Source: Porites lobata
Taxonomy: Eukaryota; Cnidaria; Anthozoa; Scleractinia; Poritidae
Direction of reading: 5' to 3'
Length of the DNA: 64,000 nucleotides
NCBI GenBank assembly: GCA_942486035.1
Contig: CALNXK010000023.1
Location: 882,501-946,500 of the forward strand
In this document: positions 49,201 through 58,594 of the stretch, piece after piece
Layout of the letters: each line of letters opens with the position of its first letter
Numbering within the stretch: the first letter of the stretch is position 1
Notes under the pieces: generated by a model
What the model was told of the DNA's origin: nothing
What the model saw: the letters and a program-made list of their open reading frames with translations, nothing else
Database searches by the model: none
Program-made: the position numbers and the translations under genes

Positions 49201-50286
49201 AATTCATCGGACTCACTTTCCGTGCCTTCCATCATTAAATTTTGTTTACGTGTCGCTCGACAAGTACCTTTAAATTGCCAGCTTTTTATTGGATGTTTGT
49301 AACTGGATGAATTGTTTCGTGTAACATCTGTACTATATCCATACACTCACATTGCGAATAATTGTCGTATATGATACATGAACCCTGACAACAAACCACT
49401 TGACTTAGCCGCCATGATTTTTTTTGTTTTATCACCCACAATTCCTATCGTGCCTCCACGTTCCTCCACGCAGCAGTTTTTGCCTCGCCTCGTCTCGGGA
49501 GGAGCGTGGGAGTACTGACAGCCTGTGTGATTTTCCGGGTAGATTCGCAACCAGTAAAATTCAGGAAGCTAAAGTTGTATTTAAAACATTGTCTTTTTCC
49601 TTTTTGTGTTAAATTTGTTCCCAGTTTACTTTTCGCGCTTTTAGCCAACTGTATGGCCAGCCTGGCACCTAAAGTCTCCTTTCTTTCAGTAGGTGTAGGG
49701 TCTTTCTGTCCTGTGTTGTTATATTTCCTTTGAGTAACATGTTCGTTTGACCCAAAAAATTAAAGAGACTCGCATTTTATTATAAGCTGACAATCGAGAT
49801 GTAATACGAGGAGCAAAACTACTTCCCTGTTTTCAACTGCACGAATGTCTGTTGCGCAGATAGTTTAAGAAAGAAAAACAGGTTTGTTGTGCAGCCTCCT
49901 TATATGAGGCTAAGTTACGAGCAAAGAGGTTTGAAGGGATTCTGACTCAGATTTTGCGAAAAAATTAATTTCTACTGTTAGGTTTTAACATCAGGAAGAG
50001 AAAAAATTAACGGGTTTTAATTTAACGCTTGATTAGGTTAACAAACTATGACAGTTAAAAGTGGGCTTGTCTCTTGACCTAATGTCATCAGCGAGTGCGT
50101 TAGCTTAAAGGTACATAAGTTCTTACCGCCCATATTGTCCTCCATTGTGTCATAGTTCTTGACCTTCGGTGGTGTTGTAGGTTGTTTTGGCAGGGAATCC
50201 TCGATATCATTATTTGGAAGAGACGGTAGCAGAGAGTGGGTACCAGGCGAAGGTTTCCCGTCCGTGAAATAACCACTTAGAGCCAT
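34271..50286 (-). CDS. SVOP/SV2-like major facilitator superfamily transporter
   Basis: Core exons: 46746-46649, 45452-45354, 44952-44881, 44367-44243, 43732-43669, 41761-41636, 41320-41192, 40503-40427, 39539-39451, 39106-39005, 37809-37698, 35861-35780, 35571-35482, 34635-34522 and 34285-34271. They join in phase throughout. Two N-terminal exons exist, 50286-50127 and 49267-49058; depending on use the protein is about 517, 523 or 587 residues (human SVOP is 548). This family has 12 membrane segments and sits in vesicle or plasma membranes; the substrate of SVOP is not established. Visible marks: SEAVEKIGFGKFQ, ADALEMMLLSILAP, GWLADHYGRKT (the MFS loop 2-3 motif), GFGIGGAPQS, FFWAIGSCFTV, LGWRWLL, WFNLAFTYYGIVL, LEKLGRKKTM, YVYTPEVYPTVVRALGLG and LLPIETTGRPM. 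The final exon codes only ESMH and stop. I infer SVOP over other SV2/SLC22 relatives from the exon-by-exon match. Confidence 0.92.
34996..35255. mobile_element. Dispersed element with GTGTTTCATCACCAGATGAAACAC, copy 2
   Basis: This is homologous to 15486-15672 at both ends. It has a second, inverted copy of the terminal word at 35070-35100 (GTGTTTCATCTGGTGATGAAACAC). It lies in the transporter intron between exons 35571-35482 and 34635-34522. Confidence 0.7.
36229..37671. mobile_element. 1.4-kb long-inverted-repeat element with TA flanks
   Basis: The termini AGGTGGCTCGACTGGATTTTT and its inverse have TA on both sides (36227-36228 and 37672-37673), pointing to the Tc1/mariner type. The arms stay complementary far inwards. 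About 36229-36640 pairs with about 36798-37080 plus 37518-37671, and the right arm carries about 440 bp (37081-37517) with no partner in the left arm. Matching frames in the two arms are mirror copies, not a gene. The element is in a transporter intron, with its right end 26 bp from the exon 37809-37698. Confidence 0.8.
38021..38506. mobile_element. About 490-bp dispersed element, copy 2
   Basis: This is homologous to 6680-7173 over its full length, with termini GGGGCACCC and GGGTGCCCC. TTTGAAT occurs in both flanks. It lies in the transporter intron upstream of exon 37809-37698. Confidence 0.8.
39899..40014. mobile_element. Foldback element with TTTGGCATAAATA arms
   Basis: The left arm contains TTGGCATAAATA and ATGATATTTCAAAATTGT. 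The right arm repeats both inverted (ACAATTTTGAAATATCA and TATTTATGCCAAA). The spacer is only a few bases, so the element forms one long hairpin in the transporter pre-mRNA. Confidence 0.7.
40780..40910 (+). repeat. Degenerate short tandem repeat AAATCACACCATTT
   Basis: The unit (A/T)AAATCACA(C/T)CATTTNTG(T/C)TCT repeats about five to six times with a period near 21-24 bp. It lies in a transporter intron and the open frame across it is an artefact. Confidence 0.55.
41791..42750. mobile_element. 960-bp Mutator-like element with about 97-bp TIRs
   Basis: The TIRs start TGCCTGCGTGCAGACGTCTC and TGCCTGCGTTCAGACGTCTC and match for about 97 bp with three or four differences. The flank AATATTTTAAT is duplicated perfectly at 41780-41790 and 42751-42761 (11 bp). 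The inside has no transposase that I recognise. It lies in a transporter intron, 29 bp upstream of the acceptor of exon 41761-41636. Confidence 0.85.
45592..45835 (+). mobile_element. tRNA-derived SINE
   Basis: The tRNA-like head runs GTGGCCAAGCATTTACAGCACTGG (A-box region, written here within limits as GTGGCCAAGC...GCACTGG). It continues to a B-box-like GTTCAAGTGC. The body carries CTACTCGCTGGATTTATTC, GTCCCAAGTTCAA and CCAACTGGTT, as in a SINE type I know from corals. It lies in the transporter intron between exons 46746-46649 and 45452-45354. It is a decayed copy, not a functional tRNA. Confidence 0.7.
45930..46034. mobile_element. Inverted-repeat element with CAAGCTCTCCTTT arms
   Basis: GCAAGCTCTCCTTTCG at 45933 and AAAGGAGAGCTTGCTCGCAGGC at 46012 form imperfect inverted ends around about 100 bp. 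It lies directly 3' of the SINE. Confidence 0.5.
46868..46980 (+). mobile_element. Possible second SINE-like fragment
   Basis: GGTTTGATACC resembles a tRNA B box. It is preceded by TGTGCCGTAATGCTTGACC and followed by CCTTTTTTTTAAAATAAAG, a tail-like end. The head is too diverged for a firm call. Confidence 0.3.
47590..48147 (+). mobile_element. 3' end of a LINE (RT-frame tail plus 3' UTR)
   Basis: One frame reads FQYKIIHNILCTKS, then LRCPFCPADHLFTEYAQA and LFWKEFLDW. This matches the Cys-rich tail (QYK..HRILPT...CP.C...T..HLF..C...FW) of L1-type reverse transcriptases. The third Cys/His positions look altered (FTEYAQA). The tail ends with AATAAAGTTGTATTGG and an A-rich stretch. The copy is 5'-truncated and lies in the transporter's 5' intron. 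Confidence 0.75.
48550..48615. repeat. Short hairpin: CGCAAAATATCGTGATTTG / inverse
   Basis: Two 18-19-nt arms separated by about 25 bp. It resembles a small palindromic MITE. No TSD is visible. Confidence 0.5.
49058..49267 (-). other. Transporter exon 2 / alternative first exon
   Basis: In frame with the donor GAAG|GTAAGG this codes for an acidic N-terminal region with MMEGTESESDEFH and LVPGDEFEEQDLE. Read from ATG 49235 it gives 178 nt ending in phase 1, the same phase as the exon at 50286-50127. An acceptor AAAG at 49268 would also permit internal use (210 nt, a multiple of 3), but its pyrimidine tract is weak. I favour an alternative first exon. Confidence 0.6.
50127..50286 (-). other. 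Transporter upstream first coding exon
   Basis: ATG at 50286 opens 160 nt coding MALSGYFTDGKPSPGTHS, a Pro-rich stretch and YDTMEDNMG, then the donor GGGCG|GTAAGA. It is polar and cytosolic in character. It can join either exon 49267-49058 or exon 46746-46649 in frame. Confidence 0.65.
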
Positions 50287-51389
50287 CCTTTTTCAAGATG
50301 CTAAATGAAGAGCAATATAAAGTAGAATAACCACCTTTCACTACCTGCAGTGTCTGTCAAAAGTTCGCGTTATTCATTAAGTCGATATCCCGAAAGACTT
50401 CGACGCAACGAAATCCTCTGAATTTGATCTCTCAGTGTCGTTTTGTTTATGCGAGAAATGTTATTTGGGATTCAGCAATTAGACTGATTAAAGTACCACC
50501 AGCTTCTCAAAAGTATTTCGTTTTCACCAAACGTAAGGGGTTTCTACGTAGCGTTTCAAAAGAGTTGACCTGAAAATCATTTCATAATACTTTGTTAGAC
50601 TATTTTATGATCGATGGAGATAAAATATATAGTTTCTTATATATTCGGGTGTTAGAGAGAATTGCTCTTACACTCTCATTCACTGTGGTTCAACTTAAAC
50701 GGTTGTAATCATGGGTTGTTATCATGTTTAGAACAGGTACCAACTGGTATAGGCAAGAAAAGTATTAGTGTGCGAGTTTAAGTGGAAGTTAAGGATTATT
50801 GCAATCAAATTTTGTTTTATATTAACTGATTTGACCGCGTCAAGAGGATGCTATAAAGCTAACTGACGTTTCAGTGGTAGATTACCCACTTAACACGATT
50901 GGTCAGTAAAGATTCATAACATTCATCTGGTATGTGCTGCTCAAAAGTAATTTAGTGACCCAATCTGTTTTAGCTAAAAGAAGAAAAAGGAGTATAAAAA
51001 CGAATTTTTTGAATATCTTTACCGTAAGCCATGACCAAGAGCAAGTTCTCAAAAGAATGTAAGGGTGCTTGTCATAATTCATTTACACAAACCACCTGAG
51101 TGGAAATTTTGAGTAAAAAAATAAAACTATCCAGCAATTTGACGTGGCAAGAGATCGACCAGCTACAAAGTATATCCAAGTATTCTGAACAGGCTAAAAC
51201 GAGTAGAAAAATTGCATCGCCTTTAAATCACCACCCATATTTTCTGAAACAGTTCCCAGACGTGATGGCGCGAACCATTTGATTTTCCATCCGGCATTTC
51301 CGGTTTTCTCGCTTAAATGGTAATTACCCTAACTTTGTCTGGAGCATAATGTTGATGCTGATTCTCAGTCGGCTGTTAGTTATGTAATA
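50287..51389. other. 5' flank of the transporter gene
   Basis: No gene recognised. It should hold the upstream promoter and leader. AT-rich, with no clear repeat. Confidence 0.4.
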
Positions 51390-52006
51390 CAGTCAAACCT
51401 CGTTAATAAGGACACTGAGGGGGTCATAGAAAGTGTCCGAAGTAAAAGGGTGTCCGTATTAAGCGGGTTGAATTACACCGTAATTTTTAGGGAGTTATTA
51501 TAACTCCAAAAATGGAGTAAAAATTTTAGGTACAGGATAACCCCTTTTTTGGGGTTATTTTAACTCCTAATTTAACTCCGAATTTGGGGTCATTTTTACT
51601 CCTGAAAAAAAGTTCTTTTTACTCCCAGTCTGGAGTTAAAATTACTCCGAAATGGGGTTACTTGTACCCCTTACATGGGTTGTTTTTACTCTTTTTCGAG
51701 TTAATTTAACTCTGAAAGTGGAGTAAAAATTTTAGGTACAGGATAACTCCTTTTTTGGGGTTATTTTAACTCGTCAATATCTGGGGTCACTTTTACTCCT
51801 GAAAAAGAGTTCTTTAAACTCCTTTTTGGAGTTAAAGTAACTCCACGAAAAATAACTCCACTGTAAGGAGTTAAATTAGCCCCACTAGAGGAGTTATTAC
51901 AACTCCCTGAAAATTACAGTGTAGAAGGAATGTAAAGGCTTTCTTTCCCCATGGACAAAGAAAACTGTCCGAAATAACGTGGTGTCCGTAAAATGGGGCT
52001 TGACTG
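51390..52006. mobile_element. pogo-like element hosting a nested element
   Basis: The ends CAGTCAAACCTCGTTAATAAGGACAC and (inverted) CAGTCAAGCCCCATTTTACGGACACC lie between TA dinucleotides (51388-51389 and 52007-52008). They match pogo-type CAGTNNAACCTC termini. Words such as GTGTCCG recur on both sides. About 170 bp belong to this element; the rest is the insertion at 51476-51921. Confidence 0.75.
51476..51921. mobile_element. Nested element made of GGAGTTA/TAACTCC modules
   Basis: The ends CACCGTAATTTTTAGGGAGTT and (inverted) CACTGTAATTTTCAGGGAGTT are flanked by TA (51474-51475 and 51922-51923). Between them about a dozen short modules of TAACTCC/GGAGTTA or GGGGTTA alternate with TTTTTACTCC, many themselves palindromic. 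There is no coding frame. Confidence 0.75.
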
Positions 52007-52058
52007 TATGATTTTGTTGATACCGTTTAAATTTAAAAAGCCTACACTGCCCTTGGCT

Positions 52059-52176
52059 CAGCTTAGTCCCTAGGGGTTCTCTCTTGCCCCGTTGTCAGTG
52101 CGTATTTCCCGGTGACATCACAGCTCACGGTAGAGTCCAGGATTGACAGAGCCAAGAACGCCGAGGTACTAGGCTG
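52059..52176. mobile_element. MITE with 9-bp TSD, Mutator-like (copy 2)
   Basis: The termini CAGCTTAGTCCCTAGG and TACTAGGCTG match the element at 5186-5356, as do internal words. The flanks CCCTTGGCT and CCCCTGGCT agree at 8 of 9 positions. It is shorter than copy 1 because of an internal deletion. Confidence 0.75.
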
Positions 52177-52264
52177 CCCCTGGCTGACATCAGTATAGCC
52201 GGACAGCGATTTGACTCTTTGCGATAAATCATCATGTGTAATTGTGAGAAACTGATTCATCTAA

Positions 52265-52451
52265 GTGCCTGTTTACTTGGGGGTGGGGCACTCTAGGTAG
52301 GTGAGGTAACCAGCTTAGCTTTAGGTGGGGTAAACCGCCTGTCCATATAATCTCTCATTTTAATTTTATCACGTTTTTACATGATAGCTGGGGTGACCCG
52401 CCACATGTTATCTCACCTACGTTGGGTCCCCCACCTCCATGTAAACAGGCC
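52265..52451. mobile_element. MITE with GCCTGTTTAC termini
   Basis: GTGCCTGTTTACTTGGGGGTGG at the left is mirrored by CCACCTCCATGTAAACAGGC at the right. GGTGGGGTAAACCGCC and GGGGTGACCCGCC lie inside. No TSD is settled. Confidence 0.6.
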
Positions 52452-52694
52452 CTTAGTTCTTATAAATAAAAACATTAAGAGTCTGTTAGCGCGTGACGTT
52501 CATACTTGTGCTCAAGCACCGTACACGCCCGGAAAAACTGATTTTTGGCCGATCTTTAAAGTACTATAGCTTTCAGTTCAATGGTATTCGTGCCATAAAT
52601 TAGACCATTGATAAATTACGTAAGGCTGATGATGACCGGAGTAAGGCTCTTTTCAGTTCTATTTTCCCCTGTTTGTGCGGTGTACCTGACACTA

Positions 52695-53720
52695 CAGGGT
52701 GTCCCAAAAGTTCGTTCCTCTAACGTCATGCGCTATAGCTTTTGATCAAAGCTTTATTTTTACATGCAATTTCTAGAATATGTTTATGGCTCTATCGAGT
52801 ACTTGCATTCAGAATTTCAGTAACTAGCATGGCCCCTTTGTTTTTTTTTATGACATTCTGTAGCTGTTGCAGCATGGGAAGGAATACAGCGTGTAGACCC
52901 ACAGATGACCCATTTTAAACTTTTTTTATTACGTGGTGCGCAGGAGAAATTTCAACCCCCAAACAATATTTGTTTAGATTAGGCATCTGAAAAAAATAGA
53001 TTTGGGGCATTCATCAGAAAAAGATAATCATCCCGGCCCCCTTCCACAGCAAGGCGTGTGTACTTCTTCACAAAATTTGAGACGAGCTGAGCGTTACTTG
53101 GCAGACTTAGCACAGTTTTTTTCGCCATCTCAGGGGCCTCTAACCTTCGCTTTTCATATACCTACTCGAGACTTGGCTCGCTAAATGCGAGAGCCTCCTC
53201 GTCGAGTCTCCTATTTTGTATCTAGCCTTCTTTAAAACTATTTTGGCTGCTTTATTCAGGACTTTTGGTCTTCCCCTTCATTTCTTGCCTTCAAAACCTT
53301 CATTTCTCCAGGATCACTTTACCACCCAACATTCGGATTTTTCCAGTTTTTCAGCAGTTTCTACAACTGATAAACCAGAAAATCGAAGTACACATGCTTA
53401 TGCTGTCACGTACCTGAACGTTTTTGCGCTAAGGGGGTTTATCTTTCGTGATTTCACAAAAAAAAAGGAATGAGTTCGAGCAATTCGCGCTATAAAATAC
53501 AGAAAATATGTGCCATGGAAGGACAATATACTCGCGCTCGCGCACCTTTGGCGCGGAAGTACACAAATCGAATATTTCAGTCAAAAGATGGCACAACAAG
53601 TACGAGAATAGTGAATTAGATTGAAAGACACAACTTTTGTTTAAATGATTTGCTTATCAAGTCCTATAGCACTGAATTATAGACTTATGAAGTATAGGAA
53701 CGAACTTTTGGGACACCCTG
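52695..53720 (-). mobile_element. Decayed mariner-type transposon
   Basis: The termini CAGGGTGTCCCAAAAGTTCGTTCCT and their inverse are flanked by TA (52693-52694 and 53721-53722), and the 1026-bp length suits a mariner/Tc1 element. On the minus strand, frame-shifted pieces read LRFSGLSVVETAEKLEKSE, GRPKVLNKAAKIVLKKARY and SSRYMKSEG, like the helix-turn-helix half of such a transposase. Stops and shifts break the frame. Confidence 0.75.
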
Positions 53721-54409
53721 TATTTTAATATTTTGCCTTGTATTAACGTCTTAAGTCGACTTTAGTATGGCTGCCTGATCTTTCTTATTAATTCCCTTTG
53801 GTTATTTCAGGCAGCGGGTACGGTTTTGTTGTTACATGTTGTTGTTGTTGCTGACCACACATGGGATACATCAAGGGTCCACCAACCAGTCTGTACAAAC
53901 AGTTCTTTTCTTTAATTGTGTAGAGTCTAAGGTATAGGCCAAACGTCGAACTTTTCGTCCGACAAACCAAACTTAGTGAGTTAATTCGACGTCTGGCTCA
54001 GTTAAGCGTCTGCGCGCAGGCTAGATCGTCCCCGGCACAAACGTCGATCTTTGCATGCTGCGAACTCAAAGATGGCAGTACTGGTATTACAACAAAGTGA
54101 TGCAGAGTCCGGCTTGGTTATTTAAGGGCTACAAAATCATTTTATTAATTTACCGATTTGTTTGCCCCTTGTCGTGGTATTCAAAAGTATGGTCATAAGA
54201 AACAGGAGCCGAATTTTCTTTTTGCTTTACTCCTGGTTGTTCATTCCACCTGAGCAGGTGTCAATAGTACTTAGACGGTTTCTTCCTCTCTTTTTTTTCT
54301 TAAAATATCGGTACTAGTGAACTGGTATCAGACCTCTCTCGCAAAGCAAATAATATACCAGCCGTGAATATTGACATTTGCAGATAGCAACAATACTGAA
54401 TTGTGGTTT

Positions 54410-54490
54410 AGAGGCTGTTGAATCAATTTAAAGCCCGTCGTCAGCTAATAGAGGCTGTTGAATTAACTTAAAGTCCGTCGTCAGCTAAAA
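54410..54490 (+). repeat. Short tandem duplication, about 43-bp unit
   Basis: GAGGCTGTTGAAT(C/T)AA(T/C)TTAAAG followed by CCGTCGTCAGCTAA occurs twice in a row with few differences. Recent local duplication; no function evident. Confidence 0.7.
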
Positions 54491-57195
54491 TAACTTTGTT
54501 AATTTAGAGACGGGGCTGAAAACTTGGTCAAAACAAAGAGCTAGATATCTCGTTGGGATTATTTCTATTTTTAAATGGCGCAGAAACCGTCTTCATTCAC
54601 TGACCTTTTACTTGAAAAGTTTCCAATGTCAAATGGACCTACACTTCGACACAGAAAACGGAAGTGCGTTATTTCTTTTCGCCCGTAATTGTGTGATAGT
54701 CTGTTAAGATTGACCAATTTGGGCGCCCCAAGGTGTGTACTGTGGGGTAAAAAAGAAATAATAAAAATCTTGTGATCACTGATAGTCTTCATGCATTCAT
54801 GTCATTGTTTTGGATCTCACGAGTTCAGTATGATTTAATAAATGATTCATACAAAACCAACTGAAATCACAATTCATCACACATAAGACAAAATACAAGG
54901 CGCTTTTTCTAGTGAGCGAAGAACATTTAACTTCTTACCTTTTTTAGGAGAGCTCCCCATTCTGACTCAATTTAAATGTCGTTTGGGATTCTTCTGAGTA
55001 AATCTCGGCAATGAATATTAAAGAGCATTCTTGTCTGTGTACCCTCCCCTACTTTGTCGAACGCTGTGAAAAATTGGCCAATATTATCAAAATGAAAGAC
55101 GGTGTTCAATTAAATTTTCTGGAAGAAAACAAGTACGATACTCTGCACCAAAGATAGAACTTAGCCTTTTGCCAAGCACGATGAAGCCTGAAGTAACGTT
55201 TCCGTAAACATTGCTATATTTTGCATATTCATGAACATCTGACGACATTTGCTCGTGAGACATGTATGAGGAGCATGTTCTCATGCAATATATTTCTCCT
55301 TGGTTACCTGAGCCAAGTTTACTTATGATCAGCATTTTCTTTTGAGTCTTAATTTAAGGTCTTTCGCCGGAGAAATTAGAAACACGCCCGTAGGTCCGCC
55401 TAGATTGTCCTTTCATTTCAATCAGTGTGCCAAATAAAAGAACAAGGAAAAATGCGAAACTGTAATTTTATTTGTAAAAAAAACCGGCTGAAAACAAACA
55501 GAACTATTTAACGGTACTGCATGGTGAAAAGTTTTTATTTGAATGATCCTTGGTCTCTTTCTTGTCAGTTTTGTTTTGTTGCTGTTGTTTTGTTTCGTTT
55601 TTTTGTTCGTGTGCGGGTGTATTGTGTACATACAATTTGCTGATATATACAGGGAAATTTAAATAAAGAACAAACAATAATCTTGGAATGATATCTGCCT
55701 TCCTTATTTTGTGTCGGATATTTCCTCTTCTGCAGTAAGATGTTACTAAACTGCGAGGGAACGAGGAACGGGGAACGAACAAGGGGAACTGGAGAATATG
55801 AAAAATGGAACAAAACAGAGCGATGGGTAATGAAGTCACTGATAGAGCTAGGGTTCAAGATAGGTTTTGTTCCCAGAATACCTATACCTCACCCCACACC
55901 TCTGAGTTCGCTCCTCTTTATTTCTTAAAGCTCAAAGTCAACTGTCCAAAGAGTTTACAGCTTCTTTAAATTCACATTAAATGTTGTATTGTAGTTGAAT
56001 TTTGTCTTCAATCAGGTCATTTCTGCCTTTAGGCTTACCCGAAAGTATAAGCTACAGTCAAACTAACCATTTTACCTTTGGGTAAAAGGCTCTAGCTGAT
56101 ATCCACGGGGAGGAACCTTTTTTTTTGTCACGGTGACCAATTTCTCCAAGATGAAATTGCCTCTAGCAAATTTCCATAGATACGTCAAAAAGAACAAAAG
56201 AAATTTCCTATGACCGTTCCCGAAGTAAGTTCATAAGAACCCAAAGCAGGTCAACCAATCACAATGATCACAATGATTTTAAGTTGTAAGTTGTAAGACA
56301 CCACTTTAGGATAGCTAGGCGTTAGGATCAGTTTCCAAGATGAAGTTACATCATTTGTACTTTATTTGTGTTTCTATTTTCTACTCATTTCATAGAACTA
56401 CAATTAATAGTTCATGACGTTGACAATGAGAGAAATAAATTGAGAAGGACACGATAAAGTGAATTCATAGCTAATTATATGCCCATTAAATTTAACTCCA
56501 ATTTTTCGAAGATAAAAGAAAAAACTTCAACCAGGCCGCAAGAGAAGAAACGAGGAAATATGAAAGTGAAATAGCCATCACGAATGTCGCCGGCTGGCAC
56601 TAAGGTAAAATTTCAGACTTATAGTAGATCTTCAGTTCACTTGTTTTCTGAGAACAAAAAAAAAACGAAAATAGGTTAACATTGACTCATATGGTAAGTT
56701 AAAATGCAAGACTTTATTCTCTTTTCTTTTGCTTTGATATCCGCAATGGAAAATATAAGAGTGACGATTCTAACTTATGCTCTTATAGTATCCTTGGTCA
56801 AAACCTAGAGGGTTAATTAGTCTTCCTCTCATTTTTACCTTATTTTCAAGCTTCATTAGAGGATATTTATAAAAAAAAGCCGTAACGAGTCAAAGTACAC
56901 TGGATGGGAAGCTAACTATAAATCTCTGAGCTTTCGCAATATGCATCGCCGGTAATCAGAGCAAACTTCTTATCTAAGGAAGTGAACACTGTGAATGGGC
57001 CTCAAACAACCAACATTTGTAAACCTTTAATCCCTTATCCCAGAGAGTCACTAACAATCTAATATCTCCTTATGGTACACTCGGCTCACTCATGGCGCTT
57101 TCCATTTGTCAGAAATTTAACTGGCCAGCCGGACCAGTCATTTTGACATTGAAATCGCCTTTTTCCAAGGGTTTTTGTTTCCTTCCTGACTATTC
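54491..57195. other. Gene-free interval
   Basis: Scattered short frames only; none shows a domain, a codon pattern or splice partners that I can support. A low-complexity TTTTGTT-rich stretch occurs at 55560-55610. No RNA gene was recognised. Confidence 0.4.
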
Positions 57196-57206
57196 AGGAT
57201 TTGACT

Positions 57207-57344
57207 AACCTGAGATCAGGCCCCAATTTTAGAGGTTCTCATACATTCTCTCTAACGGCTACCGCTAAAAGTTTCCGCCTTGCCGCCCTTGTCGCCGGAG
57301 TGTTATTTACAAAGCGAAACGAAAATTGAGCCTGATCTCAGGTT
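57207..57344. mobile_element. 138-bp MITE with 11-bp direct repeats
   Basis: The ends AACCTGAGATCAGGC and GCCTGATCTCAGGTT are perfect inverses. AGGATTTGACT flanks both sides exactly (57196-57206 and 57345-57355). A TSD of 9-11 bp suggests the Mutator type. Confidence 0.8.
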
Positions 57345-57406
57345 AGGATTTGACTAATCTGGATCGATAGTCTTGATTAATAGTGAAATTGTCATTACGT
57401 CGGGAA

Positions 57407-58500
57407 CAAGAGACTATAAAGGGGACAGAGAGGGCATCCCCCATATACACCCTATTCCATAGTTAATTCGTCTCGAGTTATTTTTAACACCACAGATCTC
57501 AAGGGGGATTAGACAACAGCCAATCACATAGCGCGAATGTGTTCTGCGTGGATGACCCACGCTGAGAGCCACGCGTCCTTCACGAAATGACGCAGAACAA
57601 AATGGGGGAAGACGCGGAGAGCGATTTTGCTATTCCTTTTGTCGACGAAAACGACTACAGCGAGATTTCTGCGAAAGCTGTGTCAGCGAAACCGAAATTA
57701 AAAAAGAATCGCCCTTCCTCTCTTGCATAGAGCTAACAGTAGAGCAGGGAAATCCTTAACAAACTGAATATTCTCTCAGGATCATTTATAATTTACAGTT
57801 TGAAGAGAGCAATTTCTGGTTTGATGTTTATTTTTTTCAGTCTTTATAGCGATTATTCCTACCCACTTACTTTGTCAATTGTGGGCGAACCCTCCTAAAG
57901 CTGAATTTCAAGGGACCATATTCAAGCTCAGAAAGAGAAATAAAATTTCGTCGTTGCTTATTTACGTCCTGCATAAAACGCGAAATTAGGCATTTTCACG
58001 GCGTAGTCGTGCAAAAACGGGAAAGAAATGAACAAAAAAGTGTGTTGCACGTGCGAATTTGTTGTTTTGCTAATTAAACCTATTGTTTTTTTGACGATCT
58101 AGTTGTCTTCCGCGTCGTTGGATCTTAAACTCCCTAAATTGTACAAACGACCGGTTTCAATACACCGGCGAAATTTCTCATTTTTTAAAGCACTGAGGTT
58201 ACGACAACTTCGAGTTAAACGGATTTCACGGGTTATCAAAGAGTCCAGCGATTCCTTTTTCCCAGGTGAGCGCCGACTCATTTCGCTTCAATATTCAGGA
58301 ATGCTCTCGATCTTTTTACGCTTTCATTGCCTCTCGCCCGACATGTTTTGCACTGCGTTTGGTCATGCGAAACCTCCACGAAACATCCACGCCTCGCGCG
58401 AGGTAACTTTATCCCGATTCTAAAAATAACTCGAGACAAATTACCTATGGAATAGGGTGTATATGGGGGATGCCCTCTCTGTCCCCTTTATAGTCTCTTG
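57407..58500. mobile_element. 1.1-kb DNA transposon with 83-bp TIRs and 8-bp TSD
   Basis: The TIRs begin CAAGAGACTATAAAGGGGAC and match for about 83 bp with two differences. GTCGGGAA is duplicated exactly at 57399-57406 and 58501-58508. The 8-bp TSD points to hAT, P or a similar superfamily, but the termini do not settle which. Inside are a 47-codon frame at about 57588-57731 and a 106-codon frame at 58103-58423. Neither looks like a complete transposase. Confidence 0.85.
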
Positions 58501-58518
58501 GTCGGGAAGGGTCTGGCC

Positions 58519-58594
58519 CAACCTCGTTCTCAGGGTTCTCTCCTACCCGCCCTACGTAGCGGGCGGGTAGGAGAGAACCCTGGGAACGAGATTG
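58519..58594. mobile_element. 76-bp palindromic MITE, CAACCTCG termini
   Basis: CAACCTCGTTCTCAGGGTTC and its inverse form a near-perfect hairpin through CCCGCC...GGCGGG. The flanks GGTCTGGCC and AGTCTGGCC match at 8 of 9 positions, consistent with a 9-bp TSD. It begins 10 bp after the right TSD of the 1.1-kb transposon. A remnant of the family lies at 7207-7239. Confidence 0.8.

Noticed and set aside
54571..55335. Several 70-80-codon minus-strand frames
   Set aside because: No motif, no splice partners and no similarity that I recognise; length is within chance for AT-rich DNA.
58103..58423. Host gene encoding the 106-codon frame
   Set aside because: It lies wholly within the 83-bp-TIR transposon, overlaps an opposite open frame and shows no known domain.
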